This document shows, one piece after another, positions 8,724 through 16,996 of a DNA stretch of 64,000 nucleotides. The position numbers were made by a program, and so were the translations under genes. Within the stretch, counting starts at the first letter, position 1; every line of letters starts with the position of its first letter. The notes below the pieces were generated by a model, which was not told where the DNA came from, searched no databases, and was given only the letters and a program-made list of their open reading frames with translations. Location: the NCBI GenBank assembly GCA_902543535.1, contig CACBYG010000004.1:58657-122656 (forward strand), written 5' to 3'. This stretch comes from an uncultured Pelagibacteraceae bacterium. Its GTDB lineage: Bacteria > Pseudomonadota > Alphaproteobacteria > Pelagibacterales > Pelagibacteraceae.

Positions 8724-10159
8724 TGTTTAGAATTACTATCACTAACATAAACTGAAACTCCTCTAGAATTTAAGTCTACATCAAATTTTTTATGTAAAGG
8801 TGGAAAAGCTCTTTGTGAACAATCCAATCTGTCACATGTTCTGCAGGACACACCAATTGGTATTTCTGAAGATTTATCATTTATATTTACGTTTTCTGTA
8901 TAAACAAAATCTTTTGCATATTTCGCTTCACAACCAAGACCAATTGATAAAACACTTTTAGCTTGTCCAAATCTTCCAATACCTTTTTCTACAGTTCTCG
9001 CAATACAAACATATTTTTCACCATTGTTCATTTTACTAACTGCAGCTTGAATTACTCCAGGTCTTGTAAATGCTGAATAAACATTCCATCTTGGACAAGC
9101 TCCACCATATCTTGGAATATCAATTCCTGATAATGAAAATCTTTTAGAAATATTACCAGCCATATCCACTCTTAAAAAATGAAATGGAATTCCAGGAAGT
9201 TTTGGATCTTGCAAACATGTTACTCGATGTGCAACTTGTTCAAAAGATGTTGCAAACGTATTTTGTAATAATTCTAGATCATATTTGAGTTTTTTACATT
9301 CAGCATGAAATAATTTATAAGGCATTAAAATTGCAGCTGCACAATAATTTAATAAAGCAACTTTTGTTAATTTTTTAGATTCTTCAGATGGAAAATTAAA
9401 TCCTGATAAATAATTATCTATTTCTTTATTTGCTCCCTCTTGTGCTATTTGAGCAGCAGCATGTAATTTTTTAGTTTCTAGTGAACTATAATCACTTAAA
9501 AGAAGTTCTTTTTTATTTTTTTTATATATTTTTGAAAAAGGTTTTTTCTCGTCAGGTATAACATCTTTTACTGTTATAGAATATTCTGTATTTAAATATT
9601 CACATAAAGAAATATATCTAGTTCGATTGTTTTTCTGAATTTTTTCAAAAACATTATTTGCAAAATCCTCTAATTTTGGAAAATAATTTTTATTATCTTG
9701 TAAAAAATCGGAGATTACTTCACCTGGAAAAGAATTTTTTCTGTTGTCTACTATTTTTCCAGAAAGTGTTTCAATCTTATTTATTAATTCATGATCTTTT
9801 TTCTTTAAAATATCTCCTAATCTGACTATTGCTTTTCCAATTTTAGGGTTTGTACTAACTAAATCTTTTACTTCAGGTCCTAAAATATCTAAATCCTCAA
9901 ATAAATTATCGTCTAGAATTTCAGAAATTGTATTTTGAAGATTAATATCTGTTTTTGATGTAAGATCTGATAATTGAATATTTAATTTCTCACAAACATT
10001 TAAAAGCAAATCACCATCGATTTTTCTTTTACCACTCTCTATTAGATTTAAATAACTGGGAGAAATACTTAAATCTTCAGCTAACTTGTTTGCTTGAAGG
10101 CCTAATTGTCTTCGAAATGCCTTGATTTTAGGGCCTATTTTTAAATCTATTTGACTCAT
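8720..10159 (-). CDS. XRE-family transcriptional regulator, ScfR/RamB type
   Basis: A 479-aa regulator. The N-terminus is an XRE helix-turn-helix (about residues 9-63, with the recognition part I-S-P-S-Y-L-N-L-I-E-S-G). The middle resembles an ImmA/IrrE-like domain (about 240-290, with Y-C-A-A-A-I-L-M-P) and the C-terminus carries the C-R-T-C-D-R-L-D-C motif of the short-chain fatty-acyl-CoA regulator family (ScfR; relatives RamB, PccR, MccR). RamB controls aceA in Corynebacterium, and here the gene is divergent from aceA, so control of the glyoxylate shunt is the natural inference. The start codon is preceded by paired TTTGTAAA boxes, consistent with autoregulation. It is followed by a coupled 54-aa membrane ORF. 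Confidence 0.88.
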   Translation of the reverse strand: MSQIDLKIGPKIKAFRRQLGLQANKLAEDLSISPSYLNLIESGKRKIDGDLLLNVCEKLNIQLSDLTSKTDINLQNTISEILDDNLFEDLDILGPEVKDLVSTNPKIGKAIVRLGDILKKKDHELINKIETLSGKIVDNRKNSFPGEVISDFLQDNKNYFPKLEDFANNVFEKIQKNNRTRYISLCEYLNTEYSITVKDVIPDEKKPFSKIYKKNKKELLLSDYSSLETKKLHAAAQIAQEGANKEIDNYLSGFNFPSEESKKLTKVALLNYCAAAILMPYKLFHAECKKLKYDLELLQNTFATSFEQVAHRVTCLQDPKLPGIPFHFLRVDMAGNISKRFSLSGIDIPRYGGACPRWNVYSAFTRPGVIQAAVSKMNNGEKYVCIARTVEKGIGRFGQAKSVLSIGLGCEAKYAKDFVYTENVNINDKSSEIPIGVSCRTCDRLDCSQRAFPPLHKKFDVDLNSRGVSVYVSDSNSKQ

Positions 10160-10166
10160 TTTACTT

Positions 10167-10256
10167 TTTGTAAATTTTGTAAATTTATTTTTACAATTTT
10201 TTTATAGTATTTACAAGCTTTTTTTCGTTTTTTGTAGAATTTGTAAATTTAGTAAA
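10167..10256. promoter_or_regulatory. Operator-like array of TTTGTAAA boxes between scfR-type gene and aceA
   Basis: TTTGTAAA occurs at 10167-10174, 10176-10183 and 10240-10247, with the variant TTTGTAGA at 10231-10238 and inverted copies (TTTACAA) at 10190-10196 and 10210-10216. Two pairs have starts 9 bp apart, a tandem arrangement suited to cooperative binding. As I recall, RamB of Corynebacterium binds a motif containing TTTGCAAA, so these boxes fit the family with one base changed. The first pair lies next to the regulator's start and the second next to the 53-aa ORF leading to aceA. Inference: an autoregulatory and aceA-controlling divergent operator. Confidence 0.55.
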
Positions 10257-10269
10257 TTATAAGATTTAC

Positions 10270-10431
10270 ATGAACAAAAAAATAAAAAACACTGAAAATG
10301 AAGCTCAAATCATCAGAAAAGAAGACTTAGATCATCATAATAGTAGAGGGATCTACATGAGAGATGATCACTGTGATTGGGGTTCAAGTGGAATGAATGA
10401 CCTTATCGAAACTTCAAACGATAATAATTAA
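10270..10431 (+). CDS. Small hypothetical protein, 53 aa, upstream of aceA
   Basis: An ATG at 10270 opens a 53-codon frame ending in TAA at 10429-10431, 48 bp before aceA. The product is hydrophilic and acidic, with no signal or membrane segment; the most distinctive part is H-H-N-S-R-G-I-Y-M-R-D-D-H-C-D-W-G-S-S-G in the middle, rich in His, Asp, Cys and Trp. There is no convincing Shine-Dalgarno upstream, so translation may be leaderless or weak. It could be a small metal- or partner-binding protein of the glyoxylate operon, or a regulatory leader. I recognise no family. Confidence 0.5.
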   Translation: MNKKIKNTENEAQIIRKEDLDHHNSRGIYMRDDHCDWGSSGMNDLIETSNDNN

Positions 10432-10479
10432 TTCAATCTACTTTTTCATTTTTCATCAAAATTTAACTAAAGGATAATA

Positions 10480-11754
10480 ATGAGTGCAGAAAAAATCTCA
10501 TACGACCTTAAAAGATTTGCAGGAATAAAGCGTGACTATACGGATGAAGAGGTCGAAAGATTAAGGGGCTCAATTAAAATAGAATATTCTTTATGTAAAA
10601 ATCAATCACAAAAGCTTTGGAAATTATTAAATTCAGAAGCATATGTTAATACACTTGGTTCTCTCTCTGGTAATCAAGCTGTACAACATGCTAAAGCAGG
10701 TTTAAAAGCAATTTATTTAAGTGGATGGCAAGTTGCTGCGGACGCAAATACTGCAGGTGAAATGTATCCAGATCAATCACTTTATCCTTATGATAGTGCT
10801 CCAAAATTAGTTGAGTCAATGAATAACTCCCTTGTAAGAGCAGATCAAATTCAACACATGGAAATGCAAGATGGAGATATGCAAGCAAAAGATAGAACAG
10901 ACTATATGCTTCCAATTATTGCAGATGGAGAAGCTGGTTTTGGTGGACCATTAAATGTTTTTGAACTAACAAAAAAATTTATTAAAGCTGGAGCAGCTGG
11001 TGTTCATTTTGAGGATCAATTAGCAAGTGAAAAAAAATGTGGCCATATGGGTGGTAAAGTTTTAGTACCAACTGGAACAATGGTTAAAAATTTAAAGGCA
11101 GCGAGACTTGCGGCCGATATTGCTGAAGTACCTTTAATCATTTTAGCAAGAACAGATGCTAATGCTGCTAAATTAATTACAAATGATTTCGATGAGAATG
11201 ATAAACCTTTTCTAACAGGCGAAAGATCTCCTGAAGGTTTCTTTTATGTAAAAGATGGTATTGAACAAGCAATTTCTCGAGGTCTAGCATACGCACCGTA
11301 TGCTGATTTAATATGGTGTGAAACAGCTACTCCAAATTTAGAGGAAGCTAAAAAATTTGCAGATGCTATTCATGAAAAGTATCCTGGAAAACTTCTAGCT
11401 TATAATTGTTCTCCATCTTTTAATTGGAAAAAACATTTAAACGATGATGAAATAGCTTCTTTCCAAAAGGAAATTGCTAAAATGGGATACAAATTTCAGT
11501 TTATAACATTAGCTGGGTTTCATACTCAAAATATTGCAATTTTCGAACTCGCAGAAAAATATAAAAAAGAAGGTATGACTGCTTATTCTAAAATCCAACA
11601 ACAAGAATTTGCTAGAGAAAAAGATGGTTATACCAGCGTAAAGCATCAACGTGAGGTTGGAACATCTTATTTTGATGCAGTTTCTAATACTATAAGCAGT
11701 GGACAAAGTTCTACTACTGCGATGGCTGGCTCAACTGAGTCAGAACAATTTTAA
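10480..11754 (+). CDS. aceA: Isocitrate lyase
   Basis: Isocitrate lyase cleaves isocitrate to glyoxylate and succinate, the first step of the glyoxylate shunt, allowing growth on C2 and fatty-acid-derived carbon. The 424-aa protein has the signature K-K-C-G-H (catalytic Cys187), the substrate-binding S-G-W-Q-V-A-A-D (81-88) and the Mg-binding block around A-D-G-E-A-G-F-G-G (148-156). Length matches bacterial AceA. A good Shine-Dalgarno (AAAGGA, about 10470) precedes the ATG. The divergent ScfR/RamB-type gene and TTTGTAAA boxes upstream suggest transcriptional control. Malate synthase is not in the window. Confidence 0.97.
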   Translation: MSAEKISYDLKRFAGIKRDYTDEEVERLRGSIKIEYSLCKNQSQKLWKLLNSEAYVNTLGSLSGNQAVQHAKAGLKAIYLSGWQVAADANTAGEMYPDQSLYPYDSAPKLVESMNNSLVRADQIQHMEMQDGDMQAKDRTDYMLPIIADGEAGFGGPLNVFELTKKFIKAGAAGVHFEDQLASEKKCGHMGGKVLVPTGTMVKNLKAARLAADIAEVPLIILARTDANAAKLITNDFDENDKPFLTGERSPEGFFYVKDGIEQAISRGLAYAPYADLIWCETATPNLEEAKKFADAIHEKYPGKLLAYNCSPSFNWKKHLNDDEIASFQKEIAKMGYKFQFITLAGFHTQNIAIFELAEKYKKEGMTAYSKIQQQEFAREKDGYTSVKHQREVGTSYFDAVSNTISSGQSSTTAMAGSTESEQF

Positions 11755-11780
11755 AAAATTAATAACCCCCTCTCAATTTT

Positions 11781-11804
11781 TTATAGTCCTTAATTGGGCT
11801 ATAA
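11781..11804 (+). terminator. Hairpin between aceA and dmdA
   Basis: TTATAGTCC (11781-11789) can pair with GGGCTATAA (11796-11804) as a 9-bp stem with one G-T wobble and a six-base loop, 27 bp after the aceA stop. It is followed by ACCTTTT rather than a clean T run, so it may be a weak terminator or an RNA-stability element separating aceA from dmdA. Confidence 0.4.
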
Positions 11805-11856
11805 ACCTTTTGAATTTCTTTGCAAAATTTACTCCATCTGTTAAGCCTTTTTGAAA

Positions 11857-12996
11857 ATGAGTAATAAAAACTTTGGCTTTGGGACGCAAATTCGAAAGTC
11901 CCCATACTTTGACTCAACTGTAAAGTGGGGTGCGACTGGTTTTTCTGTCTATAATCACATGTATATACCAAGAGATTTTGGTAACCCTGAACAGAACTTT
12001 TGGAACTTAATTGAAAAATCAATACTTTGTGATGTTGCAGTTGAAAGACAGGTTGAAATTACAGGACCAGATGCTTTTAAATTCACTCAACTACTTACAC
12101 CAAGAGATCTTTCAAATGTAGCAATTGGTCAATGTAAATATGTTTTAATTACCAATAATGATGGTGGAATATTGAATGATCCAGTTTTATTGAGATTAGC
12201 TGAAAATCATTTTTGGCTTTCACTCGCAGATAGTGATGTTTTGTTATGGGCTCAAGGTGTTGCAGTAAATTCAGGACTGAATGTTAATATAACAGAACCT
12301 GATGTTTCACCATTACAGCTACAGGGACCTACTTCAAAAGACATAATGGTAAAACTATTCGGAGAAAGTATTAAAGATCTTAAATATTATTGGTTTAAGG
12401 AACACGATTTAGATGGCATACCATTAATTGTTTCTAGAACGGGCTGGTCTAGTGAGTTTGGTTATGAATTATTTTTAAGAGATTGTTCTAAAGGAAACGA
12501 CTTATATGAAAAAATAATGAGTGCTGGAAAAGAATATGGTCTACAGCCTGGCCATACTTCTTCAATAAGAAGAATTGAAGGTGGAATGCTTTCCTATCAT
12601 GCTGATGCTGATATTAATACTAACCCATTCGAATTAGGTTTAGATCGTTTGGTATCTCTAGATAGTGATATTGAATTTATTGGAAAGGCAGCTCTTAAAA
12701 AAATCAAAGCTAATGGTATAAAAAGAAAACAAGTTGGTTTAGAGATTAATTGTGAACCGCTATCTGGGCCTAACACAACTTTCTGGTCTATAAAAAAAGA
12801 TAACAACGAAATTGGAAAAGTAACATCTGCCGTATATTCGCCAAGATTAAAAAAAAATATTGCACTTGCAATGATAAATATCGAAAATTCTAAAATTGGA
12901 ACTAATCTAGAAGTTAATACTGATAAAGGTAATTTTGAAGGTATAATAGTAGAAAAACCTTTTTTTGATCCAAAAAAGAAAATAGCTAGTAATTAA
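11857..12996 (+). CDS. dmdA: Dimethylsulfoniopropionate demethylase DmdA
   Basis: A 379-aa GcvT-fold tetrahydrofolate methyltransferase. DmdA transfers a methyl group from DMSP to tetrahydrofolate, giving 3-methylmercaptopropionate, a main sulfur and carbon source for SAR11. Features include the N-terminal V-Y-N-H-M-Y-I-P-R segment (31-39) and N-N-D-G-G-I-L-N-D (100-108), where glycine-cleavage T proteins usually have G-G-I-x-D-D. There are no gcvH or gcvP neighbours. I chose ATG at 11857; the frame also has a TTG two codons earlier. Its stop overlaps the convergent ABC-2 permease stop (TTAA). The alternative would be another GcvT paralogue, but the N-terminal sequence looks like SAR11 DmdA as I remember it. 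Confidence 0.85.
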   Translation: MSNKNFGFGTQIRKSPYFDSTVKWGATGFSVYNHMYIPRDFGNPEQNFWNLIEKSILCDVAVERQVEITGPDAFKFTQLLTPRDLSNVAIGQCKYVLITNNDGGILNDPVLLRLAENHFWLSLADSDVLLWAQGVAVNSGLNVNITEPDVSPLQLQGPTSKDIMVKLFGESIKDLKYYWFKEHDLDGIPLIVSRTGWSSEFGYELFLRDCSKGNDLYEKIMSAGKEYGLQPGHTSSIRRIEGGMLSYHADADINTNPFELGLDRLVSLDSDIEFIGKAALKKIKANGIKRKQVGLEINCEPLSGPNTTFWSIKKDNNEIGKVTSAVYSPRLKKNIALAMINIENSKIGTNLEVNTDKGNFEGIIVEKPFFDPKKKIASN

Positions 12997-13760
12997 GTTT
13001 TAATTTTGTAACCTTTTTTAAGTAGCACAGACACCACAGTTACACATATTACTAAGAATAGAACCATTAGGCTGACACTAATCCATATATTAAAGTCAGA
13101 AACTCCATAAAATGCAAATCGCAAACCATTAATTAAATATACAACCGGGTTGAAATAAGTAACAGTCTGCCAAAATTCTGGTAGCATATCTAAAGAATAT
13201 AAGCTTCCACCTAAAAAAACCATTGGTGTGATCACTAGAGTTGGAACAATTGACATTTGTTCAAAATTTGAGCTCATCAAGCCAATTAAAAAACCAAATA
13301 AAGCAAATGTAAAAGCTACTAACACTAATAAAAAAATCATTAACAATGGATACATAACTTGAACTTCTACAAAAAAAGTAGCTGTTACAAAAATCACTAC
13401 ACCGACAAGTAATGTTTTGGTCGCACCAGCACCAACAAATGCTAATACAATTTCAAATGTCGAAATGGGTGCTGCAAGAATTTCATACATGGTGCCATTA
13501 AATTTTGGAAAAAAAATACCAAACGAAGTGTTACTTATTGATTGTGTTAACAACGTAAGCATTAAAAGACCTGGAACTATGAAAGATCCATAGCTGATAC
13601 CATCAATTTTCTCGACATAACCACCTATAACTGATCCAAAAACAATAAAGTATAATGAAGTTGAGAGAACCGGTGAAAATAAAGATTGCATCAATGTTCT
13701 TTTGAAACGATCCATTTCATGCAGGTACATTGCTCTAAACGCGTAATAATTAAATTTCAT
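12993..13760 (-). CDS. ABC-2 type exporter permease
   Basis: A 255-aa membrane protein with six hydrophobic helices and the ABC-2 fold signature (about residues 105-235). It includes an amphipathic N-terminus (Y-L-H-E-M-D-R-F-K-R) and the conserved F-L-G-G-S-L-Y-S-L-D-M-L-P block followed by Y-F-N-P-V-V-Y-L-I-N-G-L-R-F (about 182-213). Members such as YadH and NodJ export drugs, lipids or polysaccharide precursors. It pairs with the ATPase whose gene overlaps it by 11 bp upstream. The substrate is unknown. Confidence 0.88.
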   Translation of the reverse strand: MKFNYYAFRAMYLHEMDRFKRTLMQSLFSPVLSTSLYFIVFGSVIGGYVEKIDGISYGSFIVPGLLMLTLLTQSISNTSFGIFFPKFNGTMYEILAAPISTFEIVLAFVGAGATKTLLVGVVIFVTATFFVEVQVMYPLLMIFLLVLVAFTFALFGFLIGLMSSNFEQMSIVPTLVITPMVFLGGSLYSLDMLPEFWQTVTYFNPVVYLINGLRFAFYGVSDFNIWISVSLMVLFLVICVTVVSVLLKKGYKIKT

Positions 13761-14685
13761 TATTCTCCTTAACTAAACTTACAAATATTTTCTCTAATGT
13801 AGTTTGTTCTGTTTTAAGATCTTGAAGTTTTAAACCTGCATCCTTTAAATCTTTTAGCAAATTAGTTATACCAGTACTTTCCGCGTTAACATTATAAGTA
13901 TAATCAACTGATTTTTTATCACTTCCTATTTCTAAGTTATATGATTCCAAACTTTCAGGCACTTTATTTAACTCATTTTGAAGATTTATAGTTAATTTTT
14001 TATGACCCATTTTTTTTAACAATTCATCTGTCTTATCAATAACAATAATCTCTCCTTGATTAATTACTGCTACTCTATCAGCAATTGCTTCGGCTTCCTC
14101 AATATAATGAGTTGTTAAGATGATAGTGACTCCAGTCTTTCTCAAATCCTCAACCACTTTCCACATATCTCTTCTCAGTTCAACATCTACCCCTGCTGTT
14201 GGCTCATCTAAAAATAATATTGAAGGTTCATGAGATAAAGCTTTAGCAATTAAAACTCTTCGCTTCATACCACCCGATAGCTCTCTAAGTCTTAAATCTT
14301 TTTTATCCCACATACTTAGATCTTTTAAAATTTTTTCAATGTGTTTTGAATTTGGTTTTTTGCCATTTAACCCTCTTGAATATGAAACGTTGTTAAAAAC
14401 TGTTTCAAATAATTCTAATGTTAGTTCTTGAGGAACTAATCCAATTCTTGAACGAGTTTCCCTATAGTCATCAATAATATCAAAATCCTCAACAGTTACT
14501 TTTCCTGATGAGGGTTTTACGATACCACAGATAATACTTATTAAAGTTGTCTTGCCAGCACCATTTGGTCCTAGAAGAGCAATAATTTCACCTTTTTTAA
14601 TATCTAAATTAATTTTTTTTAAGGCCTCAAATCCATTGTCATAAACCTTTGATAACTCTTTAATTGTGATTTGATTAGTCGACAT
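13750..14685 (-). CDS. ABC exporter ATP-binding protein (YadG/DrrA type)
   Basis: A 311-aa ATPase with Walker A G-P-N-G-A-G-K-T-T (39-47), a Q-loop in G-L-V-P-Q-E-L, the signature L-S-G-G-M-K-R-R, Walker B L-F-L-D-E-P-T-A-G-V-D and the H-loop T-T-H-Y. The C-terminal 90 residues form the extra domain usual in YadG/DrrA proteins that pair with ABC-2 permeases. It is first in a two-gene leftward operon with the permease. The 67-bp gap to the divergent thioredoxin-like gene must hold both promoters. Confidence 0.9.
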   Translation of the reverse strand: MSTNQITIKELSKVYDNGFEALKKINLDIKKGEIIALLGPNGAGKTTLISIICGIVKPSSGKVTVEDFDIIDDYRETRSRIGLVPQELTLELFETVFNNVSYSRGLNGKKPNSKHIEKILKDLSMWDKKDLRLRELSGGMKRRVLIAKALSHEPSILFLDEPTAGVDVELRRDMWKVVEDLRKTGVTIILTTHYIEEAEAIADRVAVINQGEIIVIDKTDELLKKMGHKKLTINLQNELNKVPESLESYNLEIGSDKKSVDYTYNVNAESTGITNLLKDLKDAGLKLQDLKTEQTTLEKIFVSLVKENNEI

Positions 14686-14752
14686 TTAGATAAGTTATAT
14701 AGAGACAATTTGTGGGATTACAATAAATTTTAATTTGTTGTAATTTCTTACT

Positions 14753-15142
14753 ATGAAAAAAATTTTTGTCTCTTTTTTGTTTTTAATTACATTAAGCGCC
14801 AATGCTATGGAAAAGGAAACAACTTTTAACCAAAAGCTGTTTAATAAGGCTCAATCTGAAGGGAAAGTTATTATAATTAGTTCTTGGATTAAGTATTGCT
14901 CATCTTGTGCAGGACAAATGAAAATTTTAAATAAAGCAAAAAATGATGGTAAATTAAATGACATAGAGTTTGATAATATTGAATATTTTTCTTTTGATGT
15001 AACAAACAGAAATATAGCTGATTTTTTTAATGTTCAATATCAAACAACACTTATAATTTTCAAAAATAAAGAAGAAGTGTATAGAAGTCTTGGAGAAACT
15101 ACCAAAGACTTACTTTATGAAGCTATAAAATCCTCAATTTAA
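14753..15142 (+). CDS. Periplasmic thioredoxin-fold protein
   Basis: A 129-aa protein with a signal peptide (residues 1-18, ending A-N-A) and a thioredoxin-like domain. The redox motif is C49-S-S-C52, placed after the S-W-I-K-Y strand where thioredoxins have W-C-x-x-C. A cis-Pro equivalent is not obvious: Q-Y-Q-T-T-L replaces the usual T-P-T. It probably acts as a periplasmic disulfide reductase or cytochrome-maturation helper, but the exact role is unclear. It is a single gene, divergent from the ABC-2 exporter and convergent with thiV (3-bp gap). Confidence 0.75.
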   Translation: MKKIFVSFLFLITLSANAMEKETTFNQKLFNKAQSEGKVIIISSWIKYCSSCAGQMKILNKAKNDGKLNDIEFDNIEYFSFDVTNRNIADFFNVQYQTTLIIFKNKEEVYRSLGETTKDLLYEAIKSSI

Positions 15143-15145
15143 TAA

Positions 15146-16588
15146 TTACAATTTTTTTACTTTTAAAATCACAGCTGGCAAAAAAGTTGCAATTAAAAAG
15201 GATAAAAATAATAAAGATTGAGAAACAAAAGGGCTAAATGCTTCTGTTGGTACCAACACTCCTACGAATAAACTTTTAGAAAAATCTGGAAAAGGAAACA
15301 TTAAAAATCCTGCAATTAACCCAACTATTATGGAAATATAAGCAATCTTTTCGTTTATTCTCTTATTATAGAAACTATAAAAAACAGTAAAAACAAAAGC
15401 GCAACAAAATAAATCTGCTAGCAAAAATAAATATAATATATCAAATCCTTTTGAGGCAATAATAAATACAATAATTGACAGCCCGATAATGAAATATTTA
15501 GAAAGTTTTAAATAATCGGTTTTCTTATCAAAATTAAATGTTGCTTTGCCATCAACTACAAACAGACTTGATATTGCATTAACTAGAGTATCTACTGTTG
15601 AAATAGTCAAAGCCAAACCAAGTACAACAATTAATAATGACAATAATTCAGTTTGCTCCTTTAACAGTAATGTAAAAAACCCAAGATCTGGTCTATTAGT
15701 TGGATCAACAGAAAAAGATACCATGCCTATAAAACCCATTAGGAATACTATTGGAACTATAATTAAAAAAGAAATAATCAATCCTTTTTTAAGTGTTTCA
15801 TAATTTTTAGCAGCATAAACTCTTTGCCAATTACCTTGATGAAATAGATTTGTTGCAGCTACTGCGATAAAAAAAGTTAGACCTGCAGTATAGCTTGGTA
15901 CATAAGAAGAGCTCAAGAGCTGAGGATTTTTACTTTCAATAAACTCAAAAGAAAAATTATCTCCATTAAATAATGTAATGTATGAAATTGTTATCAATAA
16001 CAAAACTGCTATAACAAACATCTGAATATTATCTGTAAAAATTGAAGCCCTCAAACCTCCATACAAAGTATAAGTTAATGTAGAAATAATAACTACCAAT
16101 GCAGTAATCCATAATTCTGTTCCAGAAATATAATTAATTAGAACAGCTACAGCTGTGACTTCTGCACATAAAAAAATGAACATGTAAAAAATTGTCATTA
16201 GTAAAATTAATTTAAATAAGCTTTTACTAAATTTTTGTCTCATATATTCAATAAGTGAAGATCCTTTAGGAAAGTCTGTTCTAATTTTTTTTCCTAAATA
16301 AATCAAAAATATCATTGGAAAACCAGTTCCTAATGCATAACCAATTACTGCTCCTATACCACCCCATGTTGAAGCTGAAGCTGGTCCAAATAAAATCCAG
16401 GCACCTAATGCTGATGCAACTAAACTCATTGTGAGAGAAAACAAACCAATATTTCTATTTGCAGTTAAATAATTATTTATTCCTTGGAATTTTTTTGAAT
16501 GATAAATTCCAAAAATTACAAATATTAAACTTATAACTATTACTAATGTTAATGATGATGATTGACTTATAAAGTATGTTTTATTCAT
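15146..16588 (-). CDS. thiV: Sodium:solute symporter, probable thiamin-precursor (HMP) transporter
   Basis: A 480-aa member of the sodium:solute symporter family with about 13 TM helices. Family motifs include the N-terminal unwound helix region A-L-G-A-W-I-L-F-G-P and the G-N-W-Q-R-V-Y-A-A-K block around residue 253. A TPP riboswitch lies directly upstream on the same strand, so expression should fall when thiamin pyrophosphate is plentiful. In SAR11, ThiV behind a TPP riboswitch has been proposed to import 4-amino-5-hydroxymethyl-2-methylpyrimidine, the thiamin precursor these cells require. The assignment here rests on the family plus the riboswitch; thiamin itself or another precursor remains possible. 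Confidence 0.85.
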   Translation of the reverse strand: MNKTYFISQSSSLTLVIVISLIFVIFGIYHSKKFQGINNYLTANRNIGLFSLTMSLVASALGAWILFGPASASTWGGIGAVIGYALGTGFPMIFLIYLGKKIRTDFPKGSSLIEYMRQKFSKSLFKLILLMTIFYMFIFLCAEVTAVAVLINYISGTELWITALVVIISTLTYTLYGGLRASIFTDNIQMFVIAVLLLITISYITLFNGDNFSFEFIESKNPQLLSSSYVPSYTAGLTFFIAVAATNLFHQGNWQRVYAAKNYETLKKGLIISFLIIVPIVFLMGFIGMVSFSVDPTNRPDLGFFTLLLKEQTELLSLLIVVLGLALTISTVDTLVNAISSLFVVDGKATFNFDKKTDYLKLSKYFIIGLSIIVFIIASKGFDILYLFLLADLFCCAFVFTVFYSFYNKRINEKIAYISIIVGLIAGFLMFPFPDFSKSLFVGVLVPTEAFSPFVSQSLLFLSFLIATFLPAVILKVKKL

Positions 16589-16590
16589 TT

Positions 16591-16655
16591 TATCCCTTTC
16601 TGAATTACCGGACAGGTTCTTAGGGTTTAATCTCAGTCTATAATGACACCCCTTA
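16591..16655 (-). promoter_or_regulatory. TPP riboswitch (THI element) upstream of thiV
   Basis: On the minus strand the leader reads GGGGTGTC, then CTGAGATT (the conserved CUGAGA pyrimidine-sensor core), then ACCC, then GAACCTG followed by CCGGTAAT and AGGGATA. These are the conserved blocks of the TPP riboswitch in order and at normal spacing. It ends a few bases before the thiV ATG, so it most likely controls translation initiation by hiding the start region. Boundaries are approximate. Confidence 0.92.
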
Positions 16656-16708
16656 TAAGTTTTCTATTACATATACGTTGTAAACAAAAGCTTAAAAATT
16701 TTTTAATT

Positions 16709-16993
16709 TTACTTTTGACTTAGTATTTCAACCATACATTGAGTTGCATAATCTCTCCACTCAGAGGAGGTTTTATTTTTTAAACTATTCAAATGATCTC
16801 TATTACTTTGAATATCATCTTTGTGCTTTAATTTATCAGCACCGTTTAGGTTTGCTTCCATTGTAGATAAATTAGTTTCCATTGCATTTATCCAGCTTTT
16901 TCCAAGCTCAACACATTTTTGATCATCTTTTTCGTCGCAAATTTGCTTAAAAAAATTGAAGATTACATCATCAGTCTTAACAGAACTGCTCAT
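16709..16993 (-). CDS. Small hypothetical protein, 94 aa
   Basis: I do not recognise this 94-aa protein. It is hydrophilic and predicted mostly helical, with three Cys (about residues 19, 27 and 87), a D-E-K-D-D-Q-K-C segment and a Lys/Asp-rich middle. It lacks an obvious signal peptide. Its ATG lies 3 bp after the stop of the pentapeptide-repeat gene, so the two are probably cotranscribed. The 120-bp region downstream holds the thiV leader on the same strand. Confidence 0.55.
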   Translation of the reverse strand: MSSSVKTDDVIFNFFKQICDEKDDQKCVELGKSWINAMETNLSTMEANLNGADKLKHKDDIQSNRDHLNSLKNKTSSEWRDYATQCMVEILSQK

Positions 16994-16996
16994 TAA

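Noticed and set aside
11759..12022. 87-aa minus-strand frame across the dmdA start
   Set aside because: It overlaps the conserved DmdA N-terminus and has no supporting features.
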